6,870 nt of DNA. Source: Candidatus Aphodomonas merdavium. Its GTDB lineage: Bacteria > Bacillota > Clostridia > Christensenellales > Aristaeellaceae. The stretch covers positions 1 to 6,870 of the forward strand of contig DVLH01000204.1 in NCBI GenBank assembly GCA_018715585.1, given 5' to 3'. The translations under genes were made by a program, and so were the position numbers. Shown here piece by piece: positions 1-4,914 of the stretch; the first letter of the stretch is position 1, and each line of letters starts with the position of its first letter. A model generated the notes under the pieces. The model saw only the letters and a list, made by a program, of their open reading frames with translations, searched no databases and was not told the DNA's origin.

Positions 1-961
1 AGGCGTAACGCCTGCGGAGCTGGCCGCTTCCTACGCAATGTTCGGCAACCAGGGCGTCTACAACCCGCCCTATATCGTCACGCGCATCTTTGCCCCTACG
101 GGCGAAAAGCTCTATGAGCACGAGGCGGCGCCGCGCACCGTCCTTTCCAGCCAGGACGCCTATCTGCTCACGAGCATGATGCGCTCCGTCACCAGCTGGG
201 GCACCGGCGCAAAGCTGTCGGCGACGGGGCTGGCCGTTGCGGGCAAAACGGGGACCGTCTCCCTCGTGGGCCAAAGCGGCAACCGCGATATCTGGATGGC
301 CGCCTATACGAGCGATTTTTCGCTGGCCTGCTGGATGGGCTTTGACGTCACCGACGCCAACCATCACCTTCCCTCTCGCCAATCCGGCGGCGACGCGACG
401 GCCGCCATGGCCACGTCTTTTCTCAAAAAAGCGTATGCCAACCGGCAAAAGCCTTCTTTCCCCGAGCCGGAAGGGCTTGTCTGGCTGACAATCGACACCA
501 TTGCCGGGCAGGTAACGGGCTATCCAATGCTGGCCTCCAGCGCCACGCCGGAAAGCTACAAGCTCTCGGAGGTTTTTCTTGCCTCCAACCGTCCCTGGAG
601 CACCAGCAACGTCTGGCAGTCCCCCAGCGCATGCTCGTATTTCTACGTGGAGTTTAACGACTCGGGCATGCCGCGCCTGAAATTTGGCTGTACCGATACG
701 GCGCTCTATCGCATCTCCCGCACGGTTGGCGGCGAAACCGTCGTCCTCACGGAACTGCTCGGCTCCGCCGGCGAATCGGTCAGCTACGTGGACTGGAGCG
801 CCACGCCGGGCGAGTGGTATACCTACAGCGTCACGCCCGTGCAGAGCACGCTGCTCGCCGAAGGCGTCGAGCTTACGGGCCCCACCTCGCGCCAGAGCGT
901 ACAGGCGCGCTATGCAAGCGGACTCTTCGGCGGCGCGCTGCGCAAATTGGTTGGGTTTTAA
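1..961 (+). CDS. Class A penicillin-binding protein, C-terminal part (5' truncated by window)
   Basis: The frame is open from base 2, so the gene begins before the window; 319 residues are visible. Family knowledge: bifunctional class A PBPs polymerise glycan strands and cross-link peptidoglycan outside the membrane. Seen here is the C-terminal half of the transpeptidase domain: the GVTPAELAASYAMF segment at the left edge, which matches the SPLEMAAAYAxFAN signature of class A enzymes, then the AGKTGT box (codons 245-256; KTGT is the third conserved transpeptidase motif), followed by a DIWMAAYTSDF...WMGFD stretch typical just after KTGT. The catalytic SxxK serine and the glycosyltransferase domain lie outside. 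The last 150 residues hold the usual LTIDTIAGQ...SEVFLASNRP tail and then an extra beta-rich region of about 90 residues that may be a fibronectin type III-like domain. It ends TAA with a strong terminator 38 bases downstream. Class A rather than class B is inferred from the motif style. Confidence 0.9.
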   Translation, partial: GVTPAELAASYAMFGNQGVYNPPYIVTRIFAPTGEKLYEHEAAPRTVLSSQDAYLLTSMMRSVTSWGTGAKLSATGLAVAGKTGTVSLVGQSGNRDIWMAAYTSDFSLACWMGFDVTDANHHLPSRQSGGDATAAMATSFLKKAYANRQKPSFPEPEGLVWLTIDTIAGQVTGYPMLASSATPESYKLSEVFLASNRPWSTSNVWQSPSACSYFYVEFNDSGMPRLKFGCTDTALYRISRTVGGETVVLTELLGSAGESVSYVDWSATPGEWYTYSVTPVQSTLLAEGVELTGPTSRQSVQARYASGLFGGALRKLVGF

Positions 962-999
962 AGCATCTCCACCGAAAAAGGGATGCCGGGTTACACAAT

Positions 1000-1059
1000 C
1001 CCCTTTGCCGTCCCGGCGCGGTTGGCACACCGCGCCGCCCCGACGGCAAAGGGGTTTTT
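1000..1059 (+). terminator. Intrinsic terminator of the PBP gene, two-part stem
   Basis: A perfect 13-bp outer stem (CCCCTTTGCCGTC at 1000-1012 with GACGGCAAAGGGG at 1042-1054) encloses a perfect 8-bp inner stem (GGCGCGGT 1015-1022 with ACCGCGCC 1029-1036) with a 6-base loop. A small asymmetric internal loop (2 and 5 bases) separates them. TTTTT follows at 1055-1059. There is no matching A-run on the left side, so it should act only on the + strand, ending PBP transcription and insulating the LytTR unit. Confidence 0.9.
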
Positions 1060-1138
1060 CATCCGCTTTGGCCAGCCGCGCGCCGCTCCTGCGGCAAAGC
1101 CGCCGCTTTGATGCTGTGTGCAGCCGCTTATCCGTGCA

Positions 1139-1179
1139 AAACGGCCGTTTATCGCAAATCGCTGGCATTTTAAACGTTT
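1139..1179. promoter_or_regulatory. Possible operator: two palindromes upstream of the LytTR gene
   Basis: A perfect 12-bp palindrome AAACGGCCGTTT (1139-1150) and a perfect 8-bp palindrome AAACGTTT (1172-1179) share AAACG/CGTTT half-sites; their centres are 31 bp apart, about three helical turns. The second lies inside the spacer of the predicted promoter. LytTR-family regulators often control their own genes, so these are candidate binding sites, but this family usually recognises spaced direct repeats rather than palindromes. The function is inferred. Confidence 0.35.
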
Positions 1180-1191
1180 TCCTTTTATACT
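1162..1191 (+). promoter_or_regulatory. Probable sigma-A type promoter of the LytTR/DUF3021 unit
   Basis: A good -10 box TATACT (1186-1191) is preceded at 18-bp spacing by CTGGCA (1162-1167), which matches 4 of 6 bases of TTGACA. It lies just downstream of the PBP terminator, in the most AT-rich part of this intergenic region, and 22 bases before the regulator's start codon. The spacer carries the palindrome AAACGTTT, which would place a bound repressor on the promoter. The -35 box is weak, so activation or weak expression is plausible. Confidence 0.5.
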
Positions 1192-1213
1192 GCAAAGCAC
1201 GGGAGGGAAACGT

Positions 1214-1654
1214 ATGCAGCTTGAAATTCATATCGACGCCGCCTGCGCGGAACCGAGAATCGTCGTGACTGCGCCGAAAATGACGGAAGAGCTCAAGGCG
1301 CTGCTCCACAGGCTTTGCGAGGAAACGCCGCAAATGTTGGCGGCGTTCAAAGAAGGAGAAGTGCACCTTCTTGACCCGCAGGAAATCGTCCGCGCCTATA
1401 CCGTGCAGGGGCGTGTTTTTGTTCAAGCGCGAGGCGAAGCGTACGCGCTTCGCATGCGCCTTTACGAGCTCATGGACAGGCTGTGCGGCGGCCGCTTCGT
1501 GCGCATTTCCAACGCAGAAATTATCAATCTCAAAAAAGTAAAAAACATTGACCTCAGCCTTACCGGGACGATCTGCATTACCTTTGAGGACGGTACGACG
1601 GCCTATGCTTCGCGGCGCTATGTCCCCAAGATCAAACAGGCGCTCGGCCTATAA
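1214..1654 (+). CDS. LytTR-family DNA-binding transcriptional regulator
   Basis: This 146-residue protein has no receiver domain. Residues about 1-50 form a short alpha/beta segment, and residues about 52-146 resemble a LytTR DNA-binding domain: HLLDPQEIVRAYTVQGRVFVQ, then RFVRISNAEIINLKKVKNID, then ITFEDGTTAYASRRYVPKIKQAL. These correspond to the FxRxH(R)S...VN...(I) and SRRY.P.lK features of the family. The ATG at 1214 is chosen because GGGAGGG at 1201-1207 sits 6 bases upstream; an in-frame ATG at 1118 has no such site and lies upstream of the predicted promoter. The gene is followed after 12 bases by a DUF3021 membrane protein, a pairing known from many Firmicutes in which the membrane partner is thought to modulate the regulator. 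The target genes are unknown; the palindromes upstream suggest autoregulation. Confidence 0.88.
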   Translation: MQLEIHIDAACAEPRIVVTAPKMTEELKALLHRLCEETPQMLAAFKEGEVHLLDPQEIVRAYTVQGRVFVQARGEAYALRMRLYELMDRLCGGRFVRISNAEIINLKKVKNIDLSLTGTICITFEDGTTAYASRRYVPKIKQALGL

Positions 1655-1660
1655 AGGAGG
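1653..1660 (+). promoter_or_regulatory. Ribosome binding site AAAGGAGG overlapping the LytTR stop codon
   Basis: AAAGGAGG shares its first two bases with the TAA stop (1652-1654) of the regulator gene and sits 6 bases before the ATG at 1667. This near-perfect Shine-Dalgarno fixes the start of the DUF3021 gene and allows terminating ribosomes to re-initiate, tying the output of the two proteins together. Confidence 0.85.
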
Positions 1661-1666
1661 AAACCC

Positions 1667-2149
1667 ATGAAAAAAAAAGTTATTCTGCGCTCCCTGCTCG
1701 GCGCGCCGCTGGCGCTTGCGCTTGCAACCCTGATTACAATCGCCATCTCCTTCACGGCCGGCGACGGCACGTTTTATCCCGTGGCGCCCGCTTTCCTGGA
1801 AAGCTTTCCCAGCGAAATCAGCGCCGTCGCCGTTCAGGCTGCGGCATCCATGCTCTACGGCGCCCTTTGGGGCGGCGCGTCGGTCATCTGGGAGATGGAA
1901 CGCTGGAACCTGCTGCGTCAAACGCTCACGCATCTGGCCGTGATCTGCGCCACAACGCTTCCCATCGCTTATTTTCTCCGCTGGATGCCTCATACCTTTG
2001 GGGGCGTGCTCGGCTATTTCGGCGCATTTTTCGGCATTTATCTGTGCATCTGGCTTTCTCTGTATCTTCCCAGCAAATGGCAAATTGCCGCAATTCAAAG
2101 AAAAATCAGCGAAGATAACGGCGCCGCCTCCCTCCGCGGCAGGCGATGA
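1667..2149 (+). CDS. DUF3021 family membrane protein, partner of the LytTR regulator
   Basis: This 160-residue integral membrane protein has a short basic N-terminus (MKKKVILR) and four hydrophobic segments at about residues 8-30, 51-73, 86-104 and 112-134, with a polar, basic C-terminal tail. The segment VIWEMERWNLLRQTLTH (73-89), at the end of the second helix, is the characteristic DUF3021 signature (IWE.E.W...QT..H). Family knowledge: DUF3021 genes usually sit directly downstream of small LytTR regulators; their biochemical activity is not established, and a role as membrane sensor or anti-regulator is an inference from this linkage. The start is set by AAAGGAGG six bases upstream. The gene ends TGA and is convergent with the operon on the other strand; no convincing + strand terminator follows it. 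Confidence 0.85.
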   Translation: MKKKVILRSLLGAPLALALATLITIAISFTAGDGTFYPVAPAFLESFPSEISAVAVQAAASMLYGALWGGASVIWEMERWNLLRQTLTHLAVICATTLPIAYFLRWMPHTFGGVLGYFGAFFGIYLCIWLSLYLPSKWQIAAIQRKISEDNGAASLRGRR

Positions 2150-2280
2150 CCTGCGCCGTCTTTGCCATTGTGTTCCCTGTCCTGAGGGAGAACCGGTTGG
2201 ATTTCATTTTGCAGCAGGCCCGCCGCCATTTTCCCTTGCCGCAGATTCATGCGTGCGCACCGCTCGACGGAGGCAAGCAC

Positions 2281-2321
2281 AAAAAAAGCGCGCTCCGGAT
2301 CGTCTTTCCTCCGGAGCGCGC
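2281..2321 (-). terminator. Intrinsic terminator of the oxidoreductase operon
   Basis: Read on the - strand, a perfect 12-bp stem (GCGCGCTCCGGA at 2310-2321 with TCCGGAGCGCGC at 2288-2299) has a 10-base loop and is followed directly by seven T (2287-2281). It lies 23 bases past the stop codon of the gamma subunit gene. There is no T-run on the + strand side, so it does not obviously stop readthrough from the convergent DUF3021 gene. Confidence 0.92.
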
Positions 2322-2327
2322 GGCACA

Positions 2328-2345
2328 AACCTGCCCGCGCAGGTT
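2328..2345 (-). other. Short hairpin directly after the gamma-subunit stop codon
   Basis: AACCTGC (2328-2334) and GCAGGTT (2339-2345) form a perfect 7-bp stem with a 4-base loop. It shares its first base with the TAA stop codon of the gamma gene (2347-2345 on the - strand) and precedes the main terminator by 6 bases. It may protect the mRNA 3' end or help terminator folding. On the + strand it is followed only by TATCC, so it is at most a weak terminator there. Confidence 0.6.
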
Positions 2346-2881
2346 TATCCTTCGTAATTCCAGCCGGTTTCCATGGCTTTCAGGTTGAGCGCCAGCAGGT
2401 TTTGCTTGCGGGCGCTGACCACCTTTTGGAGGATCTCTTCCCAGCGCTCGCGCGGCAGCGCCGGGCACTCCCGCAGCATGCGGCCGACGAGGATCATGTT
2501 GGCGAGGCCGTCCATGCCCATTTCCGACGCCATGCGCGTGGCAGGAACATAGAACGCCTGCACGTCCGTGCGCGCAACCTTGCGCTCGATCAGCGAAGAA
2601 TCCACGAACACCTTCGCGCCCGGGACGCATGCGCTTTCAAACTTGTCCAGCGAAGGCAGGTTCATCGCCAGCAGCACGTCCGGCTCGTTGACGATGGGGC
2701 TGCCAATGGGCGTATCGGAGAGGATGATATTGCAGTTGGCCGTGCCGCCGCGCATTTCCGGCCCGTAGCTCGGCAGCCAGCTGACCTCTTTGCCTTCCAG
2801 CATGCCGCCATAGGCCAGCACTTTGCCGGCGAAGAGCACGCCCTGCCCGCCGAAGCCGGCAATTAAGATGTTCATGCTCAT
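2345..2881 (-). CDS. 2-oxoacid:ferredoxin oxidoreductase, gamma subunit (VorC/KorC-type)
   Basis: This 178-residue cytoplasmic protein matches the gamma domain of the pyruvate/ketoisovalerate ferredoxin oxidoreductase family. The glycine-rich start ILIAGFGGQGVLFAGKVLA (residues 5-23) and the SYGPEMRGGTANC motif (38-50) are hallmark features; the second shapes the CoA-facing side of the active site in homologues. The length is normal for a stand-alone gamma subunit. The ATG at 2881 overlaps the TGA of the beta gene by 4 bases (ATGA), with GGAGG (2893-2889) 7 bases upstream; a second ATG at 2875 (MNILI) is possible but 13 bases from that site. It is the last gene of the operon, followed by two hairpins. 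In the complex it joins the alpha, beta and ferredoxin-like subunits to interconvert 2-oxoacid, CoA and acyl-CoA, CO2 and reduced ferredoxin. Confidence 0.92.
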   Translation of the reverse strand: MSMNILIAGFGGQGVLFAGKVLAYGGMLEGKEVSWLPSYGPEMRGGTANCNIILSDTPIGSPIVNEPDVLLAMNLPSLDKFESACVPGAKVFVDSSLIERKVARTDVQAFYVPATRMASEMGMDGLANMILVGRMLRECPALPRERWEEILQKVVSARKQNLLALNLKAMETGWNYEG

Positions 2882-3630
2882 TTTGCCGCCTCCTGTGCAT
2901 ATTTGTCCTTGTAGACGCCCAGCGGGTAGTAAGGAATCATGTTAGTGTCCACCCACTCCAGCGCCTTTTGCGGCGTCATGCCCCAGTTGGTCGGGCAAAT
3001 GGAAAGCACCTCCACCAGCGAAAAGCCTTTGCCCTCCGTCTGGTAGGTGAACGCCTTTTTGATGGCCTTCTTCGCCGCGCGCACATGCTGGACGCTGTTG
3101 ACGGCCACGCGCTCCAGATAGGCCGCGCCGTCCACCTGCGAGAGCATTTCGCACACGCGCACAGGCCAGCCCACCGCGCTCGTGTCGCGCCCATAGGGCG
3201 ATGTCTGCGTCACCTGGCCCGGCATGGTCGTAGGCGCCATTTGGCCGCCCGTCATGCCGTAGATGGCGTTGTTGACAAAAATGACGGTGATGTTTTCGCC
3301 GCGCGCCGCGGAATGGACCGTTTCCGCCGTGCCGATGGCGGCCAGGTCTCCGTCGCCCTGGTAGGTGAAAACGATGTTGTCCGGATAGGCGCGCTTGAGG
3401 CCCGTAGCCACAGCGGGTGCGCGGCCATGCGCCGCCTCCACCATATCGCAATTAAAGTAGTTATACGCAAACACGGAGCAGCCCACCGGGGCCACGCCTA
3501 CCGTGCGCCCCTCGACGCCGAGCTCGTCAATGCACTCGGCCACGAGGCGGTGGATAATCCCGTGCGTGCAGCCCGGGCAGTAATGCAGCTCACAATCGGC
3601 CAGGGCCTTGGGCTTTTGAAAGACGATCAA
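2878..3630 (-). CDS. 2-oxoacid:ferredoxin oxidoreductase, beta (TPP-binding) subunit
   Basis: This 250-residue catalytic subunit binds thiamine pyrophosphate and, by family knowledge, a [4Fe-4S] cluster. TPP/Mg motifs are visible as GDGD (92-95), NN (120-121) and YGMTGGQ (124-130). The four expected cluster cysteines are YCPGC (C18, C21), PVGC (C51) and SICP (C212). The length is typical. The start is TTG at 3630: GGGAGGTG (3645-3638) lies 7 bases upstream and the next in-frame ATG would remove the CPGC motif. The TTG shares bases with the alpha gene's stop codon (TTGA overlap), implying translational coupling; the 3' end overlaps the gamma start likewise. Gene names in this family are inconsistent: this subunit is called KorB in some schemes and VorA in others. 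Branched-chain 2-oxoacids are the favoured substrates because of the neighbouring aminotransferase, but 2-oxoglutarate or arylpyruvates are not excluded. Confidence 0.94.
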   Translation of the reverse strand: MIVFQKPKALADCELHYCPGCTHGIIHRLVAECIDELGVEGRTVGVAPVGCSVFAYNYFNCDMVEAAHGRAPAVATGLKRAYPDNIVFTYQGDGDLAAIGTAETVHSAARGENITVIFVNNAIYGMTGGQMAPTTMPGQVTQTSPYGRDTSAVGWPVRVCEMLSQVDGAAYLERVAVNSVQHVRAAKKAIKKAFTYQTEGKGFSLVEVLSICPTNWGMTPQKALEWVDTNMIPYYPLGVYKDKYAQEAAK

Positions 3631-4697
3631 AGCGTTTCACCTCCCAGTTTTTCGGCCTTCTCGATGGCGGCGAGCACTTCCTGCGGCGACGGGATCACGC
3701 CGCCGACGCGGTTGCAGAGCACGACCGGCCGCTTGCAGCGGATGGACAGCTCGACATCCTCGATCATCTGCCCCATGGAAAGCTCCACGCAGACGAACGC
3801 CTTGCACCGCTGCGCCGCCTCGGCAAGCGCCTGCGACGGGAACGGCCAGACGGTCGTGGGGCGAATCAGGCCCACCTTTTTGCCCTGCGCGCGCGCGGCG
3901 TGCATGGCGTTGAGCGCCACGCGGCTGGCAATGCCAAACGCCACGATGCAAATCTCCGCATCGTCCATCTCATAGCTGACGGCGCGGGCTTCGTTTTTCT
4001 TGATTTCCTCATAGCGCTGGTAGCGGCGGATGTTTTCGCGCTCCAGCTCCTCGGGCTGCAAAAACAGCGAGTTGCAGATGTTGTGCTTGCGCTGCATCCG
4101 CGTGCCGTTCGTTGCCCACGGTTTTTCCACCGTCACGGGCTCGCCGTAATCGAGCGAGACGGGTTCCATCATCTGCCCCAGCGTGCCGTCGGCCAGCAGC
4201 ATTACCGGCATGCGGTAGCGGTCCGCCAGCTCAAAGCCATGGAAAGCGAAGTCCGCCATCTCCTGCACGGAGCCCGGCGCCAGCACCAGGCAATGATAAT
4301 CGCCATGGCCGCCGCCGCGCGTGGCCTGGAAATAATCCGACTGCGAGGGCTGGATGCCGCCAAGGCCAGGGCCGCCGCGCTCAACGTTGACAATCAGGCA
4401 GGGCAGGTCGCTGCCGGCGATGTAGGAAATCCCCTCGCCCTTGAGCGAAATGCCCGGGCTGGAGGAGCTCGTCATCGCGCGCAGGCCGGCCGCCGCCACG
4501 CCAAGCACCATGTTGATGGCCGCGATTTCGCTCTCCGCCTGCAAAAACGTCCCGCCAATTTTCGGCATCCGCTTTGCAAAATAGGCCGCTACTTCCGTCT
4601 GCGGCGTGATCGGATAGCCGAAGTAATGCCGGCATCCCGCCGCAATCGCGGCCTCCGCCAGCGCTTCATTGCCCTTCATCAATACCTTTTCCGCCAT
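3627..4697 (-). CDS. vorB: 2-oxoacid:ferredoxin oxidoreductase, alpha subunit (VorB-type)
   Basis: This 356-residue protein is the subunit that pairs with the TPP subunit to complete the active site of 2-oxoacid oxidation or reductive carboxylation. Visible motifs are KGNEALAEAAI (8-18), GYPITPQTE (27-35, with the conserved Thr of PITP), the QAESEIAAINMVLGVAAAG block (53-71) with the conserved glutamates, MTSSSSPGISLK (75-86), and a glycine-rich NVERGGPGLGG stretch. The C-terminal half (from about residue 245) is the transketolase C-terminal-like domain. The gamma domain is not fused at the N-terminus, consistent with the separate gamma gene and with the VorB (3-methyl-2-oxobutanoate dehydrogenase) group, although substrate cannot be read from sequence alone. 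The ATG at 4697 has GAGG (4708-4705) 7 bases upstream, overlapping the stop codon of the ferredoxin-like gene; its own TGA overlaps the TTG of the beta gene. Confidence 0.93.
   Translation of the reverse strand: MAEKVLMKGNEALAEAAIAAGCRHYFGYPITPQTEVAAYFAKRMPKIGGTFLQAESEIAAINMVLGVAAAGLRAMTSSSSPGISLKGEGISYIAGSDLPCLIVNVERGGPGLGGIQPSQSDYFQATRGGGHGDYHCLVLAPGSVQEMADFAFHGFELADRYRMPVMLLADGTLGQMMEPVSLDYGEPVTVEKPWATNGTRMQRKHNICNSLFLQPEELERENIRRYQRYEEIKKNEARAVSYEMDDAEICIVAFGIASRVALNAMHAARAQGKKVGLIRPTTVWPFPSQALAEAAQRCKAFVCVELSMGQMIEDVELSIRCKRPVVLCNRVGGVIPSPQEVLAAIEKAEKLGGETL
3638..3645 (-). promoter_or_regulatory. Strong ribosome binding site deciding the TTG start of the beta subunit
   Basis: On the - strand GGGAGGTG lies inside the last codons of the alpha gene, 7 bases before the TTG at 3630. 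GGAGGTG is fully complementary to the usual 16S rRNA 3' end (CACCUCC), which compensates for the weak start codon. Confidence 0.85.
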
Positions 4698-4706
4698 AGT
4701 ACCGCC

Positions 4707-4913
4707 TCACCTTTCCACCGTGATCACGCAATCCGGGCACATCGTCGCGCAAAACGCGCAGGCGATGCAGGCGGCCTGATCGGTCATTTCCACCGGATGG
4801 TGTCCCTTGCGGTTAATCTTTTCCTGCGAAAGCCGCAGGATATGCTTCGGGCAGGCGTCCACGCACAGCCCGCATCCCTTGCACCGGTCCTCCCGGAACG
4901 TCACTTTTGCCAT
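4707..4913 (-). CDS. 2x[4Fe-4S] ferredoxin-like delta subunit of the 2-oxoacid oxidoreductase
   Basis: This 68-residue protein has two complete CxxCxxCxxxCP motifs (C11, C14, C17, C21 and C49, C52, C55, C59), so it should carry two [4Fe-4S] clusters. Family knowledge: the delta (KorD/VorD) subunit passes electrons from the TPP subunit's cluster to free ferredoxin. The VTFREDRCKGCGLCVDACP beginning and VEM...CIACAFCATMCPD ending are typical. One additional cysteine, C62, falls in the CPDCVITV tail, where homologues more often have a hydrophobic residue. The ATG at 4913 is one base after the TAA of the ATPase gene; its GGAGGG site (4924-4919) lies within the end of that gene, 5 bases before the start. 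It is followed after 9 bases by the alpha gene. Confidence 0.93.
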   Translation of the reverse strand: MAKVTFREDRCKGCGLCVDACPKHILRLSQEKINRKGHHPVEMTDQAACIACAFCATMCPDCVITVER

Positions 4914-4914
4914 A

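Noticed and set aside
1063..1110. Direct repeat CCGCTTTG at 1063-1070 and 1103-1110 in the intergenic region
   Set aside because: Eight bases in GC-rich sequence, only two copies, no further structure; likely chance.
1118..1213. N-terminal extension of the LytTR regulator from an upstream in-frame ATG
   Set aside because: It would start upstream of the predicted -10 box, has no ribosome binding site, and encodes a basic, unrelated stretch. The ATG at 1214 has GGGAGGG at ideal spacing.
684..1268. Open frame overlapping the PBP end, its terminator and the LytTR start
   Set aside because: It crosses a strong terminator and a promoter and overlaps two real genes in another frame; the translation is Arg/Ser/Ala-rich noise.
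2139..2154. Hairpin GCAGG/CCTGC over the DUF3021 stop codon as a possible + strand terminator
   Set aside because: The stem is only 5 bp and is followed by CGCCGTCTTTGCC rather than a T-tract.
2146..2388. 80-codon + strand frame whose ATG overlaps the DUF3021 stop codon (ATGA)
   Set aside because: The overlap looks like coupling, but no Shine-Dalgarno is evident and the frame runs through the opposite operon's terminator hairpins and into the gamma gene. The sequence has no recognisable features.
2968..3975. Long + strand open frame opposite the beta-subunit gene
   Set aside because: Antisense shadow of a certain gene; low-complexity basic translation without domain signals or a ribosome binding site.
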